Shown: positions 1-8,856 of the stretch, one piece after another
Layout of the letters: every line of letters starts with the position of its first letter
Numbering within the stretch: position 1 is the stretch's first letter
NCBI GenBank assembly: GCA_006212045.1
Contig: PZPK01000013.1
Span: 62,001-126,000, forward strand
Direction of reading: 5' to 3'
DNA: 64,000 nt
DNA from: Oleiphilus sp.
GTDB taxonomy: Bacteria; Pseudomonadota; Gammaproteobacteria; Pseudomonadales; Oleiphilaceae
Made by a program: the position numbers and the translations under genes
The notes under the pieces: generated by a model
Told to the model about the DNA's origin: nothing
The model's database searches: none
What the model saw: the letters and a program-made list of their open reading frames with translations, nothing else

Positions 1-1
1 A

Positions 2-1201
2 CTGACTGCCCAATGGAATTATCCGACCCGAATCTGTTGCGGACCCGGGGAGGTCAAGAGTTTGCCGGAAAAGTGTTTCGAGCTTGGCTTTCGATCCCCG
101 TTGCTGGTGACAGACCCGGGCCTGATCCAATTGCCCATGACACAAGCCCTGCTGGACAACTGCAAGGATGCGGGCTTGGCCCTGGGGACTTTTAGCCAGG
201 TCAAAGCCAACCCCAACGGGCAGAACGTGTATGACGGTGTGCGCGTGTATCAGGACGGCGAGCACGATGGGGTAATCGCTTTGGGGGGAGGGTCGGCAAT
301 CGATGCCGCCAAAGCGATCGCCTTGATGTCGGGGCAGGATAGGCCGCTATGGGACTTTGAGGATGTTGGCGATAACTGGTTGCGTGTCCGCGAAGAAGGG
401 ATGGCGCGGGTCATTGCCATTCCCACCACCGCGGGCACGGGCTCGGAAGTCGGAAGGGCCTCGGTCATTACCGACGAAGAGACCCAGTGTAAACGCATTA
501 TCTTTCATCCAAAAATGCTTCCGGAACTAGTCATACTGGATGCCGAATTAACGCTTGGCCTGCCACCCGCGATGACAGCGGCAACCGGAATGGATGCCTT
601 GTCCCATAGCCTCGAAGCCTTTTGCTCCAACGCCTACCATCCGATGGCCGAAGGTATTGCGCTGGAGTCCATGCGTCTGATCCACTTGTATTTACCGCGC
701 GCTTTTGATGATGGCCGGGATGTGGATGCGCGGCAGCAAATGCTGGTGGCATCGGCCATGGGGGCAACAGCCTTTCAGCGCGGGCTGGGCGGTATGCATG
801 CGATCGCACATGCCCTGGGTGCGCTTTATGACGCGCACCACGGTACCTTGAATGCGGTCTTGATGCCTTATGTTTTGAGAGCCAATACCGCGGCAATTTC
901 GGAGCGTTTGGGCCGTGTTGCACATTACCTGCAATTACCTGAGCCCTGTTTCGAAAGTTTTCTAAGCTGGGTGCTGGACATGCGCTCGCATTTGCAGATT
1001 CCCCACCGCTTGTCTGAAATGAATATCGATACCGATATGGCCGAACGGGTAGGTCGTATGGCAGAGGCGGATGCTGCGGCATCCGGAAACCCGATCGCAT
1101 TCTCGGCGCAGCATTACCAGTGCATCTTTGAGGCTGCCGTAGAAGGGCGTCTCGATGATCTGCCCAAACTACTGGCGGTTCTAGGGGCCCCGGCTGTTTA
1201 G
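2..1201 (+). CDS. iron-containing alcohol dehydrogenase (5' end outside window)
   Basis: NAD(P)-dependent oxidation of an alcohol or reduction of an aldehyde, cytosolic. The reading frame is open from base 2, and residues such as WNYPTRI and GPGEV before position 62 match the usual N-terminus of Fe-ADH proteins, so the start codon lies before the window and the TTG at 62 is not the start. A GGGSAIDAAKA nucleotide-binding motif lies near codon 94. The iron ligands expected from FucO are present: Asp and His in GMDALSH (about codons 197 and 201), the first His of MHAIAH (about 265) and the last His of DAHHG (about 279). The stop is 4 bases before thrB, so the two genes are probably cotranscribed. 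The substrate cannot be told. Confidence 0.93.
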   Translation: MTAQWNYPTRICCGPGEVKSLPEKCFELGFRSPLLVTDPGLIQLPMTQALLDNCKDAGLALGTFSQVKANPNGQNVYDGVRVYQDGEHDGVIALGGGSAIDAAKAIALMSGQDRPLWDFEDVGDNWLRVREEGMARVIAIPTTAGTGSEVGRASVITDEETQCKRIIFHPKMLPELVILDAELTLGLPPAMTAATGMDALSHSLEAFCSNAYHPMAEGIALESMRLIHLYLPRAFDDGRDVDARQQMLVASAMGATAFQRGLGGMHAIAHALGALYDAHHGTLNAVLMPYVLRANTAAISERLGRVAHYLQLPEPCFESFLSWVLDMRSHLQIPHRLSEMNIDTDMAERVGRMAEADAAASGNPIAFSAQHYQCIFEAAVEGRLDDLPKLLAVLGAPAV

Positions 1202-1205
1202 CGCA

Positions 1206-2180
1206 ATGGCAGTATTCACCGAGCTCAGTAAAAGCGATGTCGACCAGATTCTGGAAAAGTATGCTCTGGGTGTTTGTACCGCTTTGGAACCCATTGGGGA
1301 AGGTATCGAAAATACCAATTATTTTCTGGATACGCTTAGTGATGCTGGTCAGAAGCAACGTTCGGTGCTGACACTGTTTGAAAACCTTGAGGGGAAAGAG
1401 CTTCCCTACTTTGCGCAGCTCACTGAGCACCTTGCATCTGCCGGTTTTGCGGTGCCAGCACCGGTGAAGATGCAAGACGGGAGGGTGCTTTTCCAGGCGC
1501 GAGATCGTTATGGCATGATCGTGCCTCGATTGGGCGGGAAAGCCAAGCCGCAGGTCAACGAGCAAGAGTGCGCAGAGCTGGGTCGCTGGATTGCACATAT
1601 GCACCTGTGTTTGAAGGACTTCCGCGGTAAAAGGCCATTGGTTCGAAATGCAGGCTGGATGCGTGCACATTGTAAGAGGTTAAACGTAGCCCTGGCGCCG
1701 TCCGTGTTCGATGAGCTGGAATCTGCCATTGCGCGTTACGAAGCGCACTTGGGTTTGCTCAACAGCTGTACGCAAGGCACTGTGCATGGCGACCTGTTTC
1801 GTGACAATGTGCTGTTCAACGACGACAAGATCAGCGGAGTGATTGATTTCTACAATGCCAGTGATGCCACATTGCTTTACGATCTCGCCGTTGCTGCCAA
1901 TGACTGGACTATTGATACAGGGAACGTCCGCAATCAGGGCCGGCTCGATGCCCTGATTCAGGCCTATCAGGGGGTTCGTCCCTGGTCTGAGGCAGAGCAG
2001 CGCGCCTGGCCCTATCTGCTGGAATTGGCGGCGCTACGTTTCTGGATCAGTCGTCTGGCCAGTTTCCATGCCAGTGGTTATCAATCTGCGGCGCTTTCCG
2101 GTCATGCCATCAAGGATCCGGAAGAAATGCGGCAGTTGATGCAGCTTTGCAAACAGGCGGGGTCAGAATCCCTAACCTGA
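1206..2180 (+). CDS. thrB: homoserine kinase, ThrB (APH/choline kinase fold)
   Basis: Phosphorylates homoserine to O-phosphohomoserine in threonine biosynthesis. The 324-residue protein begins with the typical IGEGIENTNYFLDT region of proteobacterial ThrB of the aminoglycoside phosphotransferase fold, not the GHMP kinase type. The catalytic loop HGDLFRDN is near residue 193 and the metal-binding DFYNA near 213. The length is normal for the family. The ATG is 4 bases after the stop of the upstream dehydrogenase and has no clear Shine-Dalgarno sequence, so translation is probably coupled. No other thr genes are in the window. Confidence 0.95.
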   Translation: MAVFTELSKSDVDQILEKYALGVCTALEPIGEGIENTNYFLDTLSDAGQKQRSVLTLFENLEGKELPYFAQLTEHLASAGFAVPAPVKMQDGRVLFQARDRYGMIVPRLGGKAKPQVNEQECAELGRWIAHMHLCLKDFRGKRPLVRNAGWMRAHCKRLNVALAPSVFDELESAIARYEAHLGLLNSCTQGTVHGDLFRDNVLFNDDKISGVIDFYNASDATLLYDLAVAANDWTIDTGNVRNQGRLDALIQAYQGVRPWSEAEQRAWPYLLELAALRFWISRLASFHASGYQSAALSGHAIKDPEEMRQLMQLCKQAGSESLT

Positions 2181-2336
2181 TTTCCCCAAGCGCATTCATC
2201 TGCTTATCCCGGATGACCATAAATCACCCGGTTTTCACTGCCAATTGATCTAGCATTGCACTAAAGCTCTTCTGCAGCCTGCCGATACAAGGCCTAACCA
2301 TTGTTGCGTTTAGGGCCTTCGGCACCGGGGTGTATT

Positions 2337-3560
2337 ATGTTTTCTGTTTCAGCGTCGCTTTTCAGTCAGAGTGAATCCTACTTTCAGCAGTTTCAATCCA
2401 GGGTCGCTCCGGGAATGGCAGGACAGGACGCGCCGGTAGCATCGAGTTTGAACCTGGGACTGAAAAAAGGCCTGGGGGTCGAGCTGGATGAGCAGGCGGT
2501 AAAACCTACGCCCAAGGGTTTCGATATCGACAAGGTCGTGGATACGGTGATGCAGTTTGTTGAAAGCCGGATCGTAGGGGCCCGCGCGGACGGTGCCAGC
2601 GATGAGGAGCTAGAGGGCATGTTTTCTGCCGCCCGCAAAGGTGTCGAGCAGGGATTTTCAGAAGCACGAGAGCAAATTATTGCCCTTGAAAAAATGAACG
2701 AGCCGCTGGCGGACAATATCGATACCGCCGAGAACAGAATTTATCAGGGTGTCGATAAACTGGAGGGGCGTCTGCTTGGCACGGAGCCGGGGATTACGGG
2801 TTCAACTCTTTCACCTGAATCAGTCAAGACGAGTAGATCGGAGAATCTTGATAGCCGGACAGAAAGGGAATCAGGCGCTGTAGGGAGCACAGGCCGGGAT
2901 GATACGCCGGCGCTGAAGCGCTTTTCCTATTTGGAGGCGCGTCGCGAGCAAAGCGAAACCTTCAGTTTTCAGTTGACCACACAGGACGGCGACACTGTGG
3001 ATATTTCGGCATTCTACAATCAGAGTTTTTCAGTTGAGAGTGCCCGTATTCGGGGTGAAAGCGGCGCTGCCAAATATGCCGCTTTCGACTTTCGTCAGAG
3101 CGGCGGCTTCGACCTGGTAATTCAGGGCTTTCTGGATGAGGATGAAAAACGCGCTATCGCCGACTTGCTGACACAGGTGGATGCACTGGCCACTGAATTT
3201 TATCAGGGAGATTTGCAGACGGCTTTCCAAATGGCGATGGAGCTTACCAGTGATCCCGATGAGATCGCGCAGTTCAGTCTGAATCTGCAACAGCAGCAGC
3301 TGAGTGCGATTGAATATGGAACCTATCGTTCTGGCCCCCGGGCCTATGCTCAACCGGCTTTGCCGAGAGGCCTGTCCGAACCTTTGGCGGAATTTGCCCA
3401 AGGTGTCCGTGAGGCATTTAACGATGCCGAGCGATTTGACCGCCCGGCAAAACTTCTGGAAGGGCTGTTTGAGCAGTTTGATGTAAACCGGGAAATGTCC
3501 AAACTGACTTCACCACTACTGGCGTTACTTGAAAGCAACAGTGCCGCTCGCACCGCCTGA
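2337..3560 (+). CDS. DUF5610-type hypothetical protein
   Basis: Function unknown. The start is set at the ATG at 2337 (MFSVSASLF) because a GGGG stretch lies just upstream; a TTG at 2301 would add 12 residues. The 407-residue protein has no signal peptide. It is hydrophilic, with a helical, acidic stretch (residues about 60-140, containing VDTVMQFVESR and GVEQGFSEAREQI) that resembles the DUF5610 region seen in gammaproteobacterial proteins, a low-complexity Ser/Thr linker, and a C-terminal part with many Gln and Asp residues. A weak terminator follows. It stands alone between thrB and guaD. Confidence 0.7.
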   Translation: MFSVSASLFSQSESYFQQFQSRVAPGMAGQDAPVASSLNLGLKKGLGVELDEQAVKPTPKGFDIDKVVDTVMQFVESRIVGARADGASDEELEGMFSAARKGVEQGFSEAREQIIALEKMNEPLADNIDTAENRIYQGVDKLEGRLLGTEPGITGSTLSPESVKTSRSENLDSRTERESGAVGSTGRDDTPALKRFSYLEARREQSETFSFQLTTQDGDTVDISAFYNQSFSVESARIRGESGAAKYAAFDFRQSGGFDLVIQGFLDEDEKRAIADLLTQVDALATEFYQGDLQTAFQMAMELTSDPDEIAQFSLNLQQQQLSAIEYGTYRSGPRAYAQPALPRGLSEPLAEFAQGVREAFNDAERFDRPAKLLEGLFEQFDVNREMSKLTSPLLALLESNSAARTA

Positions 3561-3590
3561 TCGCCGGTCCGCGTGGGCGATGTTTTAATT
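3560..3590 (+). terminator. putative intrinsic terminator after the DUF5610 gene
   Basis: A 6-bp stem, ATCGCC at 3560-3565 with GGCGAT at 3576-3581, is followed by GTTTTAATT. It overlaps the stop codon and separates the gene from convergent guaD. The stem is short. Confidence 0.45.
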
Positions 3591-3609
3591 AGAAAATGGG
3601 TCTTTGTTC

Positions 3610-4941
3610 TCAGTCATTGTGATCGGGCATGTGACGGTCTCTGTCGTGCCTGAGTTGCCCCGCAATATAGGTCTGTTTGATCGCTCGATCATCGCCAAGC
3701 ATCATTAACGTAAATAACTGTTCCTGCAGGCTTTCGCAGTGTGTCTGTTTAAGCTTCATCAGAGGCGTGGCGGCGCGATCTATCACCAGAAAGTCAGCTT
3801 CATTGCCCTGTTTAAAAGAGCCGATGCGATCCTCAAGATGTAGTAATTTCGCATTTCCAAGCGTGGCGAGATAGAACGCGTGAAGCGGCTCCAGAGTGGC
3901 TTGCTGCATGCGCGATACCTTATAGGCTTCATTTAAGGTATGCAGCATGGAAAAACTGGTTCCGGCGCCTATGTCGGTAGCGATACCATACCGAACCCCG
4001 TGCTTATCCAGACGCGCTGTATCGAGTAGTCCGCTTCCGAGAAATAGGTTGGAGCTCGGGCAAAACGCCACACTCGCGCCGGTTTCCTTGAGACGTGCCA
4101 GTTCTCTCTCATTGAGATGAATGCCATGCGCATAAATACTGCGCTCATGTACCAGCCCATAACGGTCATACACATCCAGATAGTCGCGTGCATCCGGAAA
4201 CAATTTGGCGACAAGCGCCATTTCTTCGGGGGTTTCGGACAAGTGGCTTTGTAGCAGTAAATCAGGGTAATCACGACTCAGTGCCTGCGTCTGCTGGAGC
4301 TGTTCCGGACTGGAAGTAATAGCGAAACGCGGGGTTAAAGCATATTGTTGTCGACCAGTGTTGTGCCACTGTTCGATCAATTGCCTGCTGTCTTCATACC
4401 CGCTTTCGGGCGTATCGCAAAGTTCTTCCGGTGCACGGCGATCCATCAGAACCTTGCCGCAGACCATGCGGGTATTCAGTCTGGCAGAAACTTCAAAGAA
4501 GGCTTCCACAGATGTCTTGTGGACAGAGCCGAAGACCGCCGCAGTCGTTGTACCATTGCGTAATAATTCCCGCAGAAATACTTCCGCCATTTTAAGGGCA
4601 TAGCGAGGGTCTTTGAAGCGCGCTTCGGCCGGAAAGGTATAGCGTTGCAACCAGTCGAGCAGCTGACGGCCATAGGAGGCGATTATTTCGGTCTGAGGGA
4701 AATGAATATGGGGGTCGATAAAGCCCGGCATTAACAGGTAACCTGTCAGATCGGTCAGGTTGGCCGGGTGGTCCAGCGCCCTGATCATGGGCTCTGCCTC
4801 TCCTATTGCGACGACTTTGCCCTGGTCAACCACCAGCACGCCGTCTTCAATGAATTCGTAAGCCGCCGGTCCGTCTATTGCAGGGTCGGACAAAAAGTGC
4901 AAAATGGTGCCTCGGTAGAGGCTGGGGTGGATGGTTTTCAT
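3610..4941 (-). CDS. guaD: guanine deaminase
   Basis: Hydrolyses guanine to xanthine and ammonia. It is a 443-residue amidohydrolase. The start is the ATG at 4941 (MKTIHPSLYRG); the longer open frame upstream shows no family similarity. Metal and substrate motifs are visible: PGFIDPHIHFPQ (metal His pair), QSHLSETPEE, YAHGIHL and TDIGAGTS (metal Asp). The C-terminal FLVID segment is typical. The length matches GuaD (about 435-450). It is divergent from the purine-type ABC transporter, which fits uptake followed by deamination. Confidence 0.94.
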   Translation of the reverse strand: MKTIHPSLYRGTILHFLSDPAIDGPAAYEFIEDGVLVVDQGKVVAIGEAEPMIRALDHPANLTDLTGYLLMPGFIDPHIHFPQTEIIASYGRQLLDWLQRYTFPAEARFKDPRYALKMAEVFLRELLRNGTTTAAVFGSVHKTSVEAFFEVSARLNTRMVCGKVLMDRRAPEELCDTPESGYEDSRQLIEQWHNTGRQQYALTPRFAITSSPEQLQQTQALSRDYPDLLLQSHLSETPEEMALVAKLFPDARDYLDVYDRYGLVHERSIYAHGIHLNERELARLKETGASVAFCPSSNLFLGSGLLDTARLDKHGVRYGIATDIGAGTSFSMLHTLNEAYKVSRMQQATLEPLHAFYLATLGNAKLLHLEDRIGSFKQGNEADFLVIDRAATPLMKLKQTHCESLQEQLFTLMMLGDDRAIKQTYIAGQLRHDRDRHMPDHND

Positions 4942-5131
4942 CGAGCCGGCTCGGTGCTGATCATGGGTAACCCCGTGGTTATTGATGAGAATGCCTCGGT
5001 AGCTAATACCATAGTTCAAACTGAAACATAATTCACTTCGGCGCGCTGAATGCATGATTGGTTTGCAGCGGAGGGTTTGAACAAAAATATAAACCGTATT
5101 CGCCACGTGGCGGACGAGACAAGATCATAGA
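4942..5131. promoter_or_regulatory. divergent intergenic region between guaD and the purine ABC transporter
   Basis: This 190-base stretch must hold the promoters of both guaD (minus) and the transporter operon (plus). No purine riboswitch core, no obvious terminator hairpin and no RutR-like TTGACCA palindrome was recognised by eye. Confidence 0.5.
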
Positions 5132-6694
5132 ATGACACGAATCGAGCTGAACCGAATTACCAAACGCTATCCCGGATGTGTCGCAAACCGGGACGTATCT
5201 CTGTCGGTTGATGGCGGAGAAATCCATGCCCTGTTGGGAGAGAATGGCGCCGGTAAAAGCACCTTGATGAAGATTATCTATGGTGTCGTGAAGCCCGATG
5301 CCGGAGATCTGTTCTGGGAAGGCGAGCATGTTGAAATACGGGGTGCAGGTCATGCGCGAGGCCTTGGTATTGGCATGGTGTTCCAGCATTTTTCCTTGTT
5401 TGAAACCCTGACCGTCGCTGAAAACATAGCGCTGAGTCTGCCTGCGAGCGAAGTTGGATCGATGGACACGCTCAAGGCGCGTATTACCGAAGTGTCGGTG
5501 CGTTACGGCATGAGGCTGGATCCCGACAGAACCGTGCATTCGTTGAGCATTGGCGAACAGCAGCGGGTGGAGATCGTGCGTTGCCTGCTGCAGAACGTCA
5601 AGTTATTGATTCTGGATGAGCCAACCTCGGTTCTGACGCCGCAGGAAGTCGAAACGCTTTTTGCCACCTTGCACCAGCTGGCCGCTGAAGGCTGCAGCAT
5701 ACTGTTTATTTCGCATAAACTGGATGAGGTGATCGCGTTGTGTGATCGTGCCACCATTCTGCGTGCAGGTCAGGTCACAGGCGAGTGCGTTCCGGAACAG
5801 GTCAGTGTTGAGGAGCTTGCCAGAATGATGGTCGGGGACGAAACACCACTCAGCGAAAACTACAGTAAAAAGGACGGTGGTGAAATTTTACTGGAGTGTC
5901 GCAAACTGAACTATCGGCCAGAGGACCCTTTTGCGAGCGCGCTTCAGGCGATTTCACTGCAACTGAAAGCGGGTGAAATTCTGGGTATCGCAGGTGTTGC
6001 GGGAAATGGTCAGGAAGAATTGATGCGGCTGATCAGTGGGGAAGAAACGTCGGCGGCAGATACGGTGGTGTTAAATGGTCGCTCGATCGGAAAGGACGGG
6101 CCGGCCAAACGGCGCGCACAGGGCTTGTGCGTGGTGCCAGAGGAACGCTTGGGGCGTGGGGCAGTGGCCGATATGTCGCTTGAGAACAATGCCCTGCTGA
6201 CGGCCTATCAATCCGGTCTGGTGTCTGGGAATGGCTGGCTCAATCTGGGGCAGATCAGGAAATTTACACAGCGCATTCTGTCCCGGTTTAATGTCAAAGC
6301 AGAGGGGTCATTGGCGCAGGCCAAGAGTCTTTCGGGCGGTAATCTGCAAAAATTCATACTTGGACGGGAAATTCTTCAGCAACCCAGGGTACTGATCTGT
6401 TCGCATCCAACCTGGGGCGTTGATATTGGTGCTGCGATCCTGATTCGGCATGCCCTGATTGAGCTGCGTGACCAGGGCGCGGCGGTACTGATGGTCTCTG
6501 AAGATATTGATGAGTTGTTTATGATTTGTGACCGGCTCTGCGGTATTTGCGATGGCCGCCTGTCCCCTGTCAGAAAAACCGGCGATCTGTCGATTAACGA
6601 GCTAGGGCAGTGGATGGCGGGCCAGTTCGACGTGGAGTCCGAATTATCGGATTCAATCACCGATTCCAATTCGATAGAGGAACAGGCGCTTTGA
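5132..6694 (+). CDS. BMP-family nucleoside/purine ABC transporter, ATP-binding protein
   Basis: Energises uptake of a nucleoside or purine together with the two permeases and the binding protein downstream. The 520-residue protein carries two ABC domains, as in the YufO/NupA and RbsA-type importers. Domain 1 has Walker A GENGAGKST (about residue 36), signature LSIGEQQRVE and Walker B LLILDEPTS. Domain 2 starts near residue 250; its Walker A is degenerate (GVAGNGQEE), its signature is LSGGNLQKF, and its Walker B acidic residue is replaced (ICSHPTWGVD), as often seen in this subfamily. The next gene overlaps its stop. Confidence 0.93.
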   Translation: MTRIELNRITKRYPGCVANRDVSLSVDGGEIHALLGENGAGKSTLMKIIYGVVKPDAGDLFWEGEHVEIRGAGHARGLGIGMVFQHFSLFETLTVAENIALSLPASEVGSMDTLKARITEVSVRYGMRLDPDRTVHSLSIGEQQRVEIVRCLLQNVKLLILDEPTSVLTPQEVETLFATLHQLAAEGCSILFISHKLDEVIALCDRATILRAGQVTGECVPEQVSVEELARMMVGDETPLSENYSKKDGGEILLECRKLNYRPEDPFASALQAISLQLKAGEILGIAGVAGNGQEELMRLISGEETSAADTVVLNGRSIGKDGPAKRRAQGLCVVPEERLGRGAVADMSLENNALLTAYQSGLVSGNGWLNLGQIRKFTQRILSRFNVKAEGSLAQAKSLSGGNLQKFILGREILQQPRVLICSHPTWGVDIGAAILIRHALIELRDQGAAVLMVSEDIDELFMICDRLCGICDGRLSPVRKTGDLSINELGQWMAGQFDVESELSDSITDSNSIEEQAL

Positions 6695-7824
6695 GTTCGC
6701 AGCGGTCTAAACATCTGTTCGGTGTGCGTCTGGAAAAAAGAGCTTCTGATTCGCGATGGATGGCTTATTGCTCCCCGTTGCTGGCGATACTGCTGACACT
6801 GTTGTGTGGTGCGGGAATTTTTGCGTCTTTGGGGCATGCACCCGGTGCGGCACTCTATACCTTTTTCCTTCAGCCTCTGGAAGACTTCTACGGCTGGACT
6901 GAACTGGGTTTGAAAGCCTCCCCGCTGTTGTTGTGTGCGATGGGGCTGGTGCTCTGCTTCAAAGCCAAAATCTGGAATATTGGTGCTGAGGGCCAGTTTA
7001 TTATTGGTGCACTGGGTGGCGGTTATATGGCGCTGCAATTGGACTCCATGGAGGGACCATGGGTGCTGTTTGCGGTGGTTGCTTTTGGCGCCTTGTGCGG
7101 CATGCTCTGGGCAGCGTTGGCGGCACTCCTTAAAACCCGCTTTGCCTGCAATGAAATTTTGACCACCATTATGCTCAATTATATTGCGCTGAACTGGCTG
7201 TATTATTCGGTGTATGGCCCCCTCAAAGATCCGGCCGGATATAACTTTCCCGAATCTGCACTGTTTTCGGACAGCAGCCTGTTGCCCTTGCTGTTTGACG
7301 GCTATCGACTCAACATCAGCCTTTATTTCGCACTTTTGGCGCTGGCCTGCGTTTGGACATTAATGTCGCGCACCTTGTTCGGGTTCCAGATTGCCGTATT
7401 GGGCGAGGATGCCTCGGCAGCCCGTTACGCTGGCTTTAAACAGAATCGCCTTGTCTGGCTGGCGTTGCTGGTTTGCGGGGCATTGGCCGGCCTGGCAGGC
7501 ATTTCAGAGGTGACCGGGCCTGTGGGCCAATTGAATGCCAATATTTCTCTTGGCTACGGCTATGCTGCAATCATTGTGGTCTTTCTGGGGCGCATGCACC
7601 CGGTTGGTATTCTGTTCGCAAGCGTTTTGCTGGCCCTGACGTTTATGGGCGGTGAAATGGTGCAAATGGAACTGACCTTGCCCAAATCCCTGACCGGGCT
7701 ATTCCAGGGCATGTTGCTGTTTTTCCTGCTGGCCTGCGATTTTCTGATCGGATACCAGCTGCAGTGGTCGCGCCCGAATCGCAAGATTTCAACTGTCGAT
7801 ATTGCACAAAAGGCCCAGGAGTAA
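6691..7824 (+). CDS. BMP-family ABC transporter permease 1
   Basis: Membrane permease of the nucleoside/purine importer. The start is taken as the TTG at 6691, which overlaps the upstream TGA (TTGA) and has GAGGA about 10 bases upstream; the reading frame remains open further upstream but there it merely overlaps the ATPase gene. The 377-residue product has about 8-10 hydrophobic segments beginning near SPLLAILLTLLCG. It contains WNIGAEGQF, a conserved region of BPD_transp_2 permeases, and FACNEILTTIMLNYIA. It is followed 3 bases later by permease 2. Confidence 0.92.
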   Translation: MSSQRSKHLFGVRLEKRASDSRWMAYCSPLLAILLTLLCGAGIFASLGHAPGAALYTFFLQPLEDFYGWTELGLKASPLLLCAMGLVLCFKAKIWNIGAEGQFIIGALGGGYMALQLDSMEGPWVLFAVVAFGALCGMLWAALAALLKTRFACNEILTTIMLNYIALNWLYYSVYGPLKDPAGYNFPESALFSDSSLLPLLFDGYRLNISLYFALLALACVWTLMSRTLFGFQIAVLGEDASAARYAGFKQNRLVWLALLVCGALAGLAGISEVTGPVGQLNANISLGYGYAAIIVVFLGRMHPVGILFASVLLALTFMGGEMVQMELTLPKSLTGLFQGMLLFFLLACDFLIGYQLQWSRPNRKISTVDIAQKAQE

Positions 7825-7827
7825 GAA

Positions 7828-8754
7828 ATGGATGCCGATCTGATCATCAATATCCTCTACGCGACGCTTCGTACCGGTACGCCTTTGTTGCTGATTGCCC
7901 TCGGTGAATTGGTCTGCGAAAAATCGGGCGTACTGAACCTCGGGCAGGAGGGCATGGTATTGATGGGCGCAGTCACAGGGTTTATGGCAGCTGTTGTCTC
8001 AGGCAGTCTGTTTACCGGAGTGCTTGTGGCGGTTTTGTGTGGCATCGGTATGGCTCTGCTGTTCGGATTTCTTGCCATTACGCTGGTGTCCAACCAGGTT
8101 GCGACAGGTTTGGCCCTCACTATTTTTGGTGGCGGTTTAAGTGCTTTTCTCGGAAGCAGCTATGTGGGAATTGGTATTGAGGGCTTCACACCCTGGGAAC
8201 TGCCACTGCTGAGTGAAGTGCCGGTGCTGGGCAAGATATTTTTCTCACATGACCCTTTGGTCTATGTCTCCTGGATTTTGTTCATTGCGGTGTACTGGTG
8301 TTTTCGGTCCAGCCGGGCGGGGCTCATTATTAGGGCTGTTGGCGAGAACCCCGAAGCGGCCAATGCGCTCGGCATGCGCGTTTTTCTGGTGCGATATGCC
8401 GCCGTGGCCTTCGGTGGTGCTATGGCAGGTTTGGCGGGCGCGTATCTGTCGCTTGCCTATACGCCGCTTTGGACGGAGGGAATGTCTGCAGGGCGCGGCT
8501 GGATTGCTCTCGCGCTGGTGGTGTTTGCATCCTGGCGACCGGAACGTGTACTTTTGGGCGCCTATCTGTTCGGAGCGGCCAGTATTTTGCATCTGGTGCT
8601 ACAGGGTCTGGGATTTGAAGCGTCACCCAATTTGTTGGCGATGCTGCCTTACGTGGCGACCATTCTCGTGTTAATGCTGATTGCCAATGATGCAATCAAA
8701 GCGCGACTGAATACGCCATTTGCCTTGGGCAAACCATTTCGGCCACAATTGTGA
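7828..8754 (+). CDS. BMP-family ABC transporter permease 2
   Basis: Second permease (308 residues, BPD_transp_2 family) of the importer. The conserved segment EKSGVLNLGQEGMVLMGA is at about residues 31-48, and VGENPEAANALGM is the cytoplasmic coupling loop. The hydrophobic profile suggests 8-9 membrane spans. An AGGAG ribosome site lies inside the end of the preceding gene. The pairing of two unequal permeases, the longer first, is the standard order for BMP-type purine/nucleoside importers. Confidence 0.93.
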   Translation: MDADLIINILYATLRTGTPLLLIALGELVCEKSGVLNLGQEGMVLMGAVTGFMAAVVSGSLFTGVLVAVLCGIGMALLFGFLAITLVSNQVATGLALTIFGGGLSAFLGSSYVGIGIEGFTPWELPLLSEVPVLGKIFFSHDPLVYVSWILFIAVYWCFRSSRAGLIIRAVGENPEAANALGMRVFLVRYAAVAFGGAMAGLAGAYLSLAYTPLWTEGMSAGRGWIALALVVFASWRPERVLLGAYLFGAASILHLVLQGLGFEASPNLLAMLPYVATILVLMLIANDAIKARLNTPFALGKPFRPQL

Positions 8755-8821
8755 GCTTTACATAAGGGATGTCCTCGATGTCAGGTCAACGCTAACGGTT
8801 GTTGGCATTTATAAAAACCAA

Positions 8822-8851
8822 GCACGGGCACCGTGCGATAGTTAACAGGAG
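8822..8851 (+). promoter_or_regulatory. hairpin and strong RBS before the binding-protein gene
   Basis: In the 102-base gap after permease 2, GCACGG at 8822-8827 pairs with CCGTGC at 8831-8836 around a 3-base loop. An AGGAG ribosome site follows at 8847-8851, 5 bases before the ATG. This may stabilise or separately express the abundant binding protein; that role is inference. Confidence 0.4.
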
Positions 8852-8856
8852 AAAAT

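Noticed and set aside
531-1670. A 379-codon open frame on the minus strand
   Set aside because: It lies opposite the Fe-ADH and thrB genes, whose plus-strand products match known families throughout; the antisense product has no family features.
4942-5131. Purine riboswitch upstream of guaD or the importer
   Set aside because: No conserved three-way junction pairing could be found by eye on either strand.
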